Origin: Episyrphus balteatus
Taxonomy: Eukaryota; Arthropoda; Insecta; Diptera; Syrphidae
DNA length: 64,000 nucleotides
Direction: 5' to 3'
Assembly (NCBI RefSeq): GCF_945859705.1
Contig: NC_079134.1
Coordinates: 82,056,275-82,120,274 of the forward strand
Shown here piece by piece: positions 22,963 through 32,345 of the stretch; the first letter of the stretch is position 1; each line of letters starts with the position of its first letter. Position numbers and translations under genes: made by a program. The notes under the pieces are model-generated. The model was given only the letters and a program-made list of their open reading frames with translations, was not told the origin of the DNA and did no database searches.

Positions 22963-24485
22963 TAGGGATGGGAAAAACCGGCCGGTTTAAACCGGTTTCG
23001 GTTTTTTGCTTCGGTCAACCGGTTTTTTTCGGTTTTTTTGTCCTCGCGGTTTAAACCGGTTTTTACAAAAAAACCGAAAAACCGAAAAAAAACCGGCTGA
23101 AAAAAAACGTCCAACAAAAAAAAGATCCGACGAGACAAAAAAGTGAAAACCCTCAAAACATTCATTCCCTCTCTCAACTTACCATATAATTATAAATTTT
23201 CATTCATATTCGGTTTAACAAAAATTCCTCAAAACTCCTATTAAGAGAATTAAGAACTCTTAGGGCCAATTTATTGAGCCTCCATTAAATTTGGAAATTT
23301 ATCGTTTTAGTTAAAAGCTTTGTTAATCTATTGACGTCTTTAAGTTTCCACCATTAAAAATTCATTTAATTCACTCTGCTTTAGTTAAAGTCTTTCTTTT
23401 AATGGAAACTTTAAATTTAAAACTCCATTAGAAATATGGCAGGGTTATTTTTTGAAAAATTAAACTGTCAAAAGCTACATTTTTGTCAAATAAAATATAT
23501 TTAAATTTGAAGATTTGAAGGATAAACAATATAAAAACACAAAAATGATGACCCGTAACAGAAGGTGTTACAATTAGGATTACGCAGCATCTCAACCCTG
23601 ATTAGTTTCACTAGTCGTGAAGATATTCTCTGCGCTATGTGAAGTGGATAAGAAATGAATTAATTTCTTTGAATTTTGTGTCTATTAAAAATCTCAAATA
23701 AAGTGTTGTCCATTAACCCTCATACCCATAAATTTAAAAATTTATATACCATACTGGCGAGAGAGAAATGCCAGTAGTGACCAAAACCTGAAGCAATTCA
23801 TTCCTATAACGTACATGTCGTTGAACTAAAAAAACACAAAAACGACTTTTTCTGTAAACCAAAATTACCAATTACCAAACGTTGGTCTTATGAAATTTTT
23901 ACCATCCCATTTTTCCATATTCATGCATGTTTTATTCATTTGTAATTGTTAACTTACACTGAAACTTTGTTTAATAAAATAATAAATGAAATGACATTTG
24001 ACGCTAATGGAGAGTGAATAAATAGAAATCCTGTTTAAAACCTTCGTTTGCTCTAAAAATCCCTCTTAAAAGGTCGAATTTGGTGTTTTAACTAAAACGA
24101 CTTTTAAGTTTAATGCTCAATTAGTTAATGATGTCAAACTTCAAAAAAATCCTTAAAAGAGACTGAATTAAACGAATTTGGTTTTAAATTTTGAAATTCC
24201 CTTTTTTAATGGCGATTTAAGTTTAATGGAGAGTCAATAAATTGGCCCTTATAACAAAATCAAACTAAACAAAGCTTTGATCAGGGATTTTCTTCGAAAA
24301 GTTTTTTTTTTGGTTGACAATTTAGGTTTAATTTTGTCTTTTTATAAATCAAGCAAAAAAAAAACGAAAACCGGTTTTTCCAAAAACCGGTTTATTGGCC
24401 CGGTTTAAAACCGGTCGGTTTAAATGAAAGGAAAAAAACCGGAAAAACCGAAAACCGGTATTTGTACTAACAACCGCCATCCCTA
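22963..24485. mobile_element. hAT-like MITE (1523 bp) with 8-bp duplication ATCGGAAG
   Basis: TAGGGATGG begins at 22963 and its inverse ends at 24485. ATCGGAAG flanks both sides (22955-22962 and 24486-24493). An 8-bp duplication and a (T/C)AGGGNTGGG-like end are diagnostic of hAT. Both subterminal regions are packed with CCGGTTT/AAACCGG motifs. No transposase. The interior holds the element at 23263-24248. Confidence 0.9.
23263..24248. mobile_element. PIF/Harbinger-like MITE (986 bp) with TTA duplication
   Basis: GGGCCAATTTATTGA and CTCCATTAAA at the left are inverted at the right (TTTAATGGAGAGTCAATAAA then TTGGCCC), about 28 bp with two mismatches. TTA flanks both sides (23260-23262 and 24249-24251), the classic PIF/Harbinger target. 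Further subterminal pairs (TTTAATGG) run inward. It is nested inside the hAT-like MITE. Confidence 0.85.
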
Positions 24486-26963
24486 ATCGGAAGTAATAGA
24501 AAAAAGTAATCCAAAGCTTATAAATAAGAAAACAAACTGGAGTGATTTTAGAGAAAGGCTTTTAAGTTTTATAAATTTAAGATCTCCCATGGATACAATC
24601 GAGCGAATTGACCATGAAGTGGAACAATTTATTACTGATGTGCAACAGGCCGCTGAAGAAAGTACTCCAACATTTTCTAATAGAAGACAAAATGAAATAA
24701 AATATCCTTTAGAGATAAGAGAGTTGATAATAGAGAAAAGAAGAGCTCGAAGAAAATGGTAGATTTCCAGATGATAAAACAACGTTTACCCGTATAAGCA
24801 ACAATCATAAAAAAACAAATTTATAAATTCAAAAATGATTCACTCAGTACATTCCTAAAGAACTTAACGACTGATGCTTCAACCGATTTTTCGCTATGGA
24901 AAGCAGCCAAGCACCTGAAAAGACCGCAGTTACAAAACTCGCCCTTGAAATCTCAAGATGGGAAATGGATCGGTAACCCAAAAGAAAAAGCTAACCTTTT
25001 CGCGGAGCATCTTGCGAATGTTTTTAAGCCATACCCAACAAACGCGGCTGAAAATAGCTTACAGTTTGCTGATAAGATAGATGAAAGTGAAATACCAATT
25101 GTAAGATTAAAAGAAATAAAAAGTATGTGTTTACATCAACTATCAAATAAAAAATCACCAGGTTACGATCTAATTACTGCCCAGGTTATGAAAGAAATGC
25201 ACTTGAAAGCCTTCATAAAACTCCAATATATAATAAATTCATGCCTTAAGCAAAATTGCTGAAGTTATTGTCATACCCAAGCAAGGTAAGCCACCTACAG
25301 AAGTGACGTCTTACAGACCAATATCGCTTATGCCAATTATGGCAAAAGTTTTTGAAAAACTGCTTCTGAAGAGACTTAGCAAAATCATAGAAGAAAGAAG
25401 GTTAATCCCAAATCATCAGTTTGGCTTTAGAAATAAACATTCCACGATAAACCAAGTTCATAAAATAACGGATGTAATAGAAAAAGCATTAGAAGAAAAA
25501 CAATTACCTATGTTCAGCTATTTTCTTAGATGTTGCTCAAGCCTTTGACAAGGTTTGGCATGAGGGACTTGAGTACAAACTGCAAAGGGATCTTCCCAGA
25601 CAGTACTATGAAATATTAAAATCGTACATCTCAGACCGATTGTTTAGAGTAAGGTACGATCAAGAATATTCGGAATTGAAGAAAATAGAAGCCGGTGTAA
25701 AACAAGGAAGTGTCCTAGGTCCTTCCCTGTATTTACTATACACAAGGGATATCCCAGTTGGTAATCACACCATAATGGCTACTTTTGCAGATGATACCGC
25801 AATTTTGGTACCCGACAAATGTGTCTCTAAGGCAGCAGTAAAACTACAATATGCCGTCGACACAGTCAGAGATTGGACCGAAAAATGGCGTATCAAACTC
25901 AATGAAACAAAATCTTCACATATAAACTTTACAAATAAAAAGATAAACAATATTCCAATATTCATTAATAATCAAGTTGTACCTTACGCAATACGGACAA
26001 ATACCTTAGAATGACTTTGGATGCAAAGCTAAAGTGGAAAGAGCACATCAAAAAGAAAAGAGAAGAACTAAACTTGAAATATAGAAAAATGTACTGGTTA
26101 CTTGGTAAGAACTCTGATTTATCAACCAAAAACAAAATAATGCTGCATAATCAAGTACTAAAACCTGTTTGGACCTATGGTATCCAATTACGGGGCTGTA
26201 CAAAGAAAACAAATACCGAAATCATCCAAAAATTCGAAACCAAATTCCTTGGTGGAATAGTTAATGCACCTTGGTACATAAGAAATAGCAATCTACATCG
26301 TGACTTAGAAATAGAAACGGTAACAGAAGTTGTTAAAAAATGCGCTGTGTCGCATAATCAGAGACTGCAAGGTCATACCAATTCTGAAATGGTGTCCGTC
26401 TTGAATATAAGAAACCATGTTCGGAGATTAAGAAGAACCAAGCCTCATGAGCTTATGGTCTAAAAAAACATGGGAAAGTATTAAAACTTAAACTTCCTCC
26501 AAAGTGATTTTACAAAGTTAAGAAAGAAAAATCTGATGTCGATCTCTCAAGATTGGTCCTAATAAAGAGGTGGTTTTAGTGGTTAAGAGTCCCACACTAC
26601 TTGGTGTCGAATACTGCCAAGTGTCCTTTGAAGATTTCCTAGCGTCAAAAAAAAAAAAAAAAAAAAAACATACAAGAGCAGATTTTAAAACAATAAGGGA
26701 AACCCGATTGTTTTAATAAGGTTTCCTTCTTGGATGAAACCATAGAGAAATCTTATTGTTTTTGTTCTATTTAAGCGATCTATTTTTCTCTGTGTGCAAC
26801 CGTTGATTTTTAATATTTTTCTTCCAAATTAATTCAATTTTTTTTAAACTGCCCCACCCCGCTAAACGTGAGAAAAGACCCTCCTCTCATACGATTTTTT
26901 TCTCGTCTCAACTTAACCTACACGCTCTAGCTTTTTGGCTCATTCCTCCTAAATCATCCTGTA

Positions 26964-27105
26964 TAAAAAATTGTTTAATATTATTAGTTAGTGACCTTCT
27001 TTCAATAAATATTTATTTTTCTATTGTTTTTTTTTTCTATCTTACACGACTCCGACGTGTACACGGTGCCGAAAAAAAATTGTACCTTAAGCCTGCTGAA
27101 TATAA
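26964..27105 (+). repeat. Composite-unit block W, copy 1, first part
   Basis: TTAGTGACCTTCTTTCAATA and TACACGACTCCGACGTGTA recur at about 34905 (first motif only) and 40020-40135. The block is split here by the palindrome at 27106 and resumes at 28425. Confidence 0.75.
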
Positions 27106-28424
27106 AGGACAATGGTAATTTTTGTATGGGAGCTGGCCCTGGGACCAATAACGATGAGTCATATGTCATTGGAAAGGTATTTTTGCGTAGATCAATTGTT
27201 TATATGGCGCCAAGACTCAATTCGCTGTGGGAAAAAAGTTATAGCCATAAATGTAGAACAGGGTTAAAATAGTTTAATAGACGGAGAGACGACCGTCGAG
27301 CGACTTAGCTCATACGGATAGAGGGTAAAATTGGTGTCAAATGAAAGATAAGTTGATAGAGAAAATGAAAAAATAGGGTTACCGTTTTTAAAATGGGAAC
27401 TTCTATGCGGCAACCCTATTTTAAAAAAAAAAATGGTATATTACATATCTTTGTAGTAGAATCAAATAAGAACATTTTTGAAATGCCAAATGAAAGCTAA
27501 AATAATGAAAAAATTAATAAAATAATATAAGGAATGTTGGCCTACAAATATGGCAACCCTATTAAAACGAGCGAAAAAAACACACCAAAAGAGCTTTTTT
27601 ATTTAAAAGATTAGGTACAAACCTTTGGGATATTCTCTTCTATCTTAAACCTGTCGGGTGCCACCTCTAAAATATGAGCAAGTACTCGGCAACCCTACAT
27701 GAATGCTAAGAAACACAGAAAAACTTTTTTTTTTACAAAAATGTATGGAATTTGATAGAGTTAAAGGTCAAAACATAACATATGATATTACACATTTTGG
27801 CCAATAAAAATAATATTTTTAGTATTTCTAAGCATTTGCGTAGGGTTGCCGAGTACTTGCCCGTATTTTTGACAGCAAAAGATGAGAGCAGAGTTTGAGT
27901 TTATCTTTTTAGTCCATATAAAAATTGTACTGTGTTGTTCCAAAAAGATTATTTTATTGTTTTTTTTTTTCAATTTAAGTAGGGTTGCCATATCTGTGGG
28001 CCAACATTCCTTATTTTATATTTTTAATTTTTTCCTTATTAAAGCTTTCATTTGGCATTTCAAAAATTGTCTTACTTGATCATGCTACAAATATATATAA
28101 TAAACCATTTTTTCTTTTAAAATAGGGTTGCCACATAGAAGTTCCCATTTTAAAAGTTTCAACCCTATTTTTTTCATTTTCTCCATCAACTTATCTTCCA
28201 TTTGACACCTGTTTTACCCTCTATCCGTATAAGCTGAGTCGTTCGACGGTCGCCTATACGTCTTTTAAACTATTTTTACCCTGTTCTACATTTATAGCTA
28301 TAACTTTTTTCCCACAGCGAAATGAGTCTTGGCGCCATATAAACAATTGATCTACGCAAAAATACCTTTCCAATGACATATGACACATCGTTATTGGTCT
28401 CAGGGCCAAAATTACCATTGTCCT
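27106..28424. mobile_element. Long palindromic element FB, copy 2 (1319 bp)
   Basis: AGGACAATGGTAATTTTTG at 27106 is inverted to CCATTGTCCT at 28424, with arms of about 580-600 bp. Compared with the uninterrupted relative at 40126-40140, the target lost AT between AATATAA and TTAGGT and has no duplication. Arms share copy-specific variants (ACAGGGT, GACCGTCGA, ATAGAGGGTAAAA) not found in copy 1. Confidence 0.85.
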
Positions 28425-29320
28425 TTAGGTATAAAATAAATTTAGGTACATAACATTATGAAACTGAAAAACAGCATTTTGAAGATCTTTTATAAGGCTC
28501 CCTTGAATATAATTAGAAAAATATTTTAACTGTTTTTTCTCTTCTGAAGAATTCTGATCCTTAATTATTACTTGCTTCTGTTATATTTATGAACATTTCA
28601 CACGAAGTTGGCGACCACCGTTTAAGTTATCAATTTGCAAGCGTGAAAGCACCCATGATAATTATTCCCAACAGCCGGGTATTCGGTGCCGTTTATCCGG
28701 TTACGGCCTCGTTTGAAGCCTGAAACCGTATAAACAGACTGTTTATCCGGTTGGTAGGAGAAATCTCGTATGGCCACTACTGTATTTATATGTATTTCTA
28801 TAGTTCTATCATCAAGGCGAATCTAGTATTAGTTCAAGTCACCGCTATTTTGAGGTGGCGCTCAGTGTATTTATTTCGTACAAATGGGCGCCCAACAGCC
28901 GTTACACGGTGCCGTTTATTCAGTTGCCGGGTTCGTGTGAAATAGGGTGTCCATCTGTTCGCACAAGTAGGGCATGCGGCATGTCGGACGAAGACACAGG
29001 TGATAAACTGATGAAACAGGACTTTTTTGAAACGCTAAAAAATAAATTTGCCAAAAAAATTATAGTAAATGTATCTAAAATATATTTTACATGGGTGTTC
29101 CCCATCTACAGAGAAAAAAAAATAAGAACATTTTGAAGTTTTGACTTACATATACAAAAGTCGACTAATTCTAAGAATGGAATTACCAAAAATATTTGAT
29201 TATGCAGGTGGCCATGGCACAAAGGAATATCGTGGGTTCGAGCCCAACGGTCGGCTCAGAAGTTTTTTCTAAGGCTTCAGGTTCATAGGGCAAAAACCAA
29301 TTTTTTGATCTTTTGAAAAA
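28425..29320 (+). repeat. Composite-unit block W, copy 1, second part
   Basis: Non-coding. GCCGTTTATCCGGTTACGGC, AAACCGTATAAACAGACTG and GGCATGTCGGACGAAGACAC recur at 40140-40830. The open frames here carry no domain. It ends with a tRNA-like stretch and continues past 29270 into block U. Confidence 0.75.
29200..29268 (+). other. tRNA-like B-box segment with T6 run
   Basis: GGGTTCGAGCCC (29234-29245) is a palindromic T-arm/B-box-like motif followed by AACGGTCGGCTCAGAAG and TTTTTT (29263-29268). A diverged copy lies at 51514-51583 with GGTTTGAGACC. No convincing A box or full cloverleaf, so it is probably a SINE or tRNA remnant. Confidence 0.4.
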
Positions 29321-29506
29321 TCGTAAATCACATTTTTACAAATTGAAAATGATTTTCGAAATAGAGACAGTTTAAGAACCAACTCCCAAAATCATTTGCT
29401 CGATGTCGGCTCTTCCCCACCCATTGTGGTACATTTTGTACTCGTATATACCACATATTGGACATATAGTTAGATATATAATTTTGAAAATCAATATAAC
29501 CCTTGT
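29321..29506 (+). repeat. Composite-unit block U, copy 1, first part
   Basis: CCATTGTGGTACATTTTGTA and flanking sequence recur at about 36780-36940. The block is interrupted by the RTE element and continues from 31301. Confidence 0.75.
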
Positions 29507-29517
29507 AGAAATACATT

Positions 29518-31289
29518 CTTCTTCTTCTTCCTTTTTCTCGGCGCTGTTATGATCTCGATGTCGAGGGAATCATAACTATCCCACGTTACTGCTTCACACT
29601 AGTGATCCGCTTGTGGGGTTCGCCGGGTTGACCTCAGAAATCGGCGGCAAGCCTCCCGGTTTTGTATTGTTCCATTTCTAAGGCCAACTGAATGCTGGTG
29701 TTTTTGCATTTGCTTGTACCAGGAGTTTTTAGGCCTACCTTTCTTTTTATTTCGTGTTGGAACGTTGTATGATATTGCTTTTTTGACGGGGTTCTCAGGA
29801 TCTCTCCTTTGAACATGGCAATACCAACTGAGTCGGTCGTGTTCAATTTTTTGGGAGATGGTGTTTTTAACATGAAGGCTTCCTCGGATCTTCGTACTTC
29901 TAATTCTATCAAGCTTTGTTACTCCTGCTGTCATACGAAGCATCTTCATCTCAGCTGCCGTTAACTTACTCTCATACTTTTTGTACATTGTCCAACATTG
30001 TGAACCGTATGTGAGTGCTGGACGCACAACTGCGGTGTAGAGCCTTCCTTTCAGCTTAGGGGGCATTTTTCGATCACAGAAGATAGCAGAATTTTCCCGC
30101 CACTTCATCCACCCTACGCTTACGCGATGATTGATATCGTCATCACAAGTACCTTCGTTATTTATCATAGACCCCAGATATTTAAACTTTTCACACTTGG
30201 GAAGCACTACACCATTCAAATAAATGTCATGAATAGGCCTGTGTGGATCAGAAAATGGGCAGCATAGGTATTCTGTCTTTCTCGCGCTTATGCGGTACCC
30301 ATTACCTTCTAGAACATCCACCCATACATCAAGTGCTCGTTGCAGGGATATCGGGTCTTCACTTATGATGGCTCCATCGTCAGCAAAGAATAACTGATGC
30401 ACTTTTGGGTCCGTCACTTTGCCTTCAAGCAGGTAATCAAGAACGGTAATAAAGAGCAGAGGACTCAAGACGCTTCCCTGGTGTACACCTACTGTGATTT
30501 CGAATTCTTCGGTGACTCCAGCTGCACATCTTACTTTAGTAACTGCTCCATCATACATGTCCATAATTATCCGCACATAGGTTTCCGGAACTCCTTGTTG
30601 TCTGAGGGCCACCCATATCAGATCTCGTGGTTGTCGATCGAATGCTTTTTCAAAATCAACCAATACCACATGCAAATCCTCCAAGGAATCTCGATGTTTT
30701 TCCATAATGATTCTGATACTCTGGATTGCATCTGTGGTTGATTTACCCGCAACAAACCCGCACTGGTCATCAGATAGCCTTATTATTTTTCGCAGTCGGC
30801 TACCCAGGACTCGCTCAACGATCTTCATGGTGTGTGACATCAGCTTAATCGAACGGTAATTATCACAGCTTCGAGTATCACCCTTCCCTTTGTATATTGG
30901 AAGAAGGTAACTTTCCCTCCATTGATTAGGCATTCGATCACCTCGTATAAGCTTGGAAACAAGAACCATGAGCCATCTAGACCCAATGTCTCCCATCTTT
31001 TTCCAAAACTCTGAGGGTATTTCGTCTGGCCCAACAGCTTTTCCCTTTTTGGAGTATTTTACAGCCTCACTAACTTCTTCGACTGTGACATCGGATACTT
31101 CGCTTAAGTTAGGTGAAGCCATTGGAAAGTTTAGCCTTGGAAATTGTTCATTTAGAAGTCCGTCACAATACTGTCGCCACCTGTGGAGGATTTCGTCGTT
31201 TTCCACAAGTAGTTGGCCCTGAGCATTGTTAATAAACTTTGGCGAACAGATCTCCTGAGCATTTCTTCTTCTTTGAGCGGCTATTTTGA
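29518..31289 (-). mobile_element. RTE-clade retrotransposon, 5'-truncated (1772 bp)
   Basis: AGAAATACATT flanks both sides (29507-29517 and 31290-31300), an 11-bp target duplication confirmed by the uninterrupted relative near 36935. The 3' tail on the minus strand is a GAA-type simple repeat (GGAAGAAGAAG). Truncated at the 5' end just before the RT domain, so the endonuclease is missing. Confidence 0.9.
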
Positions 31290-31299
31290 AGAAATACAT
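29599..31299 (-). CDS. RTE-clade reverse transcriptase, open frame, endonuclease lost
   Basis: A 566-codon frame with no internal stop. RT blocks in order: KGKAVGPDEIPSEFWKKMG (fingers), YRSIKLMSHTMKIVERVL (an RTE-clade signature), DDQCGFVAGKSTTDAI, VLVDFEKAFDRQPRDLIW (palm Asp), VGVHQGSVLSPLLFITVLDY, HQLFFADDGAII (catalytic FADD), then KYLGSMI, RPALTYGSQCW and the C-terminal GRPKNSWYKQM. The first residues MYFF are encoded by the flanking 11-bp target duplication, so the start is not native. All RT catalytic aspartates are present. With no endonuclease or promoter it is unlikely to move, but the lack of frameshifts marks it as the youngest retroelement in the window. Confidence 0.9.
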   Translation of the reverse strand: MYFFKIAAQRRRNAQEICSPKFINNAQGQLLVENDEILHRWRQYCDGLLNEQFPRLNFPMASPNLSEVSDVTVEEVSEAVKYSKKGKAVGPDEIPSEFWKKMGDIGSRWLMVLVSKLIRGDRMPNQWRESYLLPIYKGKGDTRSCDNYRSIKLMSHTMKIVERVLGSRLRKIIRLSDDQCGFVAGKSTTDAIQSIRIIMEKHRDSLEDLHVVLVDFEKAFDRQPRDLIWVALRQQGVPETYVRIIMDMYDGAVTKVRCAAGVTEEFEITVGVHQGSVLSPLLFITVLDYLLEGKVTDPKVHQLFFADDGAIISEDPISLQRALDVWVDVLEGNGYRISARKTEYLCCPFSDPHRPIHDIYLNGVVLPKCEKFKYLGSMINNEGTCDDDINHRVSVGWMKWRENSAIFCDRKMPPKLKGRLYTAVVRPALTYGSQCWTMYKKYESKLTAAEMKMLRMTAGVTKLDRIRSTKIRGSLHVKNTISQKIEHDRLSWYCHVQRRDPENPVKKAISYNVPTRNKKKGRPKNSWYKQMQKHQHSVGLRNGTIQNREACRRFLRSTRRTPQADH

Positions 31300-31300
31300 T

Positions 31301-32093
31301 ACTTAACATAATTAAGCTGGTTTGCATCAAAAAAATTAACTGTACTTGGAATTAGAATTAAGTACCGCTAGATTGGCAAAATTGCACACTGTGCGGCGGC
31401 GTCGCTGCGTTCGCCTGGATTTCGTGTGGATTTGCAGAATAAAAAGGGGAAAACAAAAATTTGTTTACCTACTTTTTTTTGCTTAGATTTTGTTTCTTTT
31501 CGTATTCTTTAGAGGAGAGGGAAGAATTGTTTTACTTCTTTTTGCTTATTTTTTTGTTTGTTTTCTTATTATTTTTTGTTTGTTTATTTTTTTGTTTTCT
31601 GTTTATGATATGATTATGCATGTGTGCTTATGACCTTGTGTCTTTATAGAGTTTTGTTTGTAGGTGTGTATTTCCTTGAAATTTAATTTTGAAACTTTTT
31701 CTTATTTTTTGATATTGAGGAAAATCGTTAAAATACTTCTTTTTCAATACATGGAAACTGTAAGAAAATTGTATACCTATAGGTATACAAAAATGATAGC
31801 CCATCATTTGAAAGGTACAATCCTAAAACAAAGAAAGGATTTTTTAAAATTCGACCATTTGATAAGGTAAATAAGGTGAAAAGACATGGTACAAAAAAAT
31901 GGATTTTCTACACGGAAAGTTGTAGAGAGTTAATTTTATTTCAATCGATAGATAAATTTGTTGTAAGATGACACAAGTTTAAAAAAAAATTCTAAAAAAT
32001 TTCAATACTGAGTTATAAACGGTTTTTTAAAACCTATGCATGAGGTAGACCTTCGAAAAAGTGGTTATTATGGATAAGGAACATATTTTACAG
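31301..32093 (+). repeat. Composite-unit block U, copy 1, second part
   Basis: Non-coding. GGCGGCGTCGCTGCGTTCGC, TTTAGAGGAGAGGGAAGAAT and CATGGAAACTGTAAGAAAAT recur at 36940-37735; the first half also recurs at 52690-53087. Confidence 0.8.
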
Positions 32094-32096
32094 AAA

Positions 32097-32223
32097 TGGG
32101 TTTAAAAACATTGTTTCGATCCAGTGCTCCACAATCGTGATTGTTAATCAATGTATTAAAATTTAATACATTGATTAATAAACACGATTGTGGAGCACTG
32201 GACCGAAACAATGTTTTTAAACC
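32097..32223. repeat. Inverted pair of element K 3' ends
   Basis: GGGTTTAAAAACATTGTTTC...CAATGTATTAAA (32097-32160) is followed at once by its inverse (to 32223), about 62 bp per arm with few mismatches. The sequence is the end of the K ORF2 and start of its 3' UTR as seen at 5265-5325, so this is a tail-to-tail junction of two K-derived ends. Confidence 0.8.
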
Positions 32224-32237
32224 CAATGTTTTTAATA

Positions 32238-32345
32238 GATTATATAATGTTGGATTTTTGTACTTATAATTTTATACTTGTAAATTTGTTCCTAACAATT
32301 TTGTTTTATATTGTGCATGTGGGAGGTTGTATTTTTTGTTTACTA
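32238..32345 (+). repeat. Composite-unit block V, copy 2, first part
   Basis: Matches 12653-12765 (TTGTGCATGTGGGAGGTTGT). The block is interrupted at about 32346 and resumes at 34185. Confidence 0.75.

Larger units (their letters stand above)
22281..26463 (+). pseudogene. Jockey-type ORF2 of G: APE endonuclease and RT
   Basis: Endonuclease: LKIATWNANGL (Asn), CLVSETHF (Glu), VGGDFNAKHTHWGS (Asp/Asn) and, after a frameshift near 22755, DLSSDHTPVILSL (Asp/His). All APE catalytic motifs are still visible. The hAT-like MITE enters right after this domain. RT resumes at 24494: KKSPGYDLITAQVM, SYRPISLMPIMAKVFEKLL, the palm region (frameshift near 25530 inside ...FLDVAQAFDKVWHEGL), VKQGSVLGPSLYLLYTRDI, TFADDTAILV and a C-terminal thumb to 26463. 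At least five frame breaks; not functional. Confidence 0.85.
20551..26668 (+). mobile_element. Jockey-clade retrotransposon G
   Basis: Carries gag (20707-22240) and ORF2 (22281-26463) and ends in a run of about 22 A (26647-26668). It lies inside T copy 2, entering next to CTCCAG of the tRNA-like module, with about 40 bp of T missing at the joint. ORF2 is split by the hAT-like MITE at 22963-24485. A 3' fragment of the same family lies inverted at 53088-53318. Confidence 0.85.
13684..26794. mobile_element. TIR element T, copy 2, split by two retrotransposons
   Basis: Left end CACAGAGAAAAATATGACC at 13684, right end CTATTTTTCTCTGTG to 26794, flanked by TG on both sides. The element survives as three pieces that join colinearly with T copy 1: 13684-13779, 20391-20550 and about 26670-26794. 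E#2 occupies the first gap and retroelement G the second. Confidence 0.85.
13325..26961. mobile_element. MITE M, copy 1, stretched to 13.6 kb by nested insertions
   Basis: CAGGGTGATTCAGGAG...GAGCCAAAAAGC at 13325 and its inverse ending CCTG at 26961 are terminal inverted repeats flanked by TA (13323-13324 and 26962-26963), the layout of a mariner-like MITE. The arms continue inward (AAAATCAACGGTTATACAGC left, AACCGTTGATTTTTAA right). The T element at 13684-26794 and everything nested in it sit between the arms. Other copies are at 34695-34888 and 39500-39990. Confidence 0.8.

Noticed and set aside
30397..30741. 114-codon frame opposite the RTE reverse transcriptase
   Set aside because: Shadow frame of a strongly supported RT coding strand.
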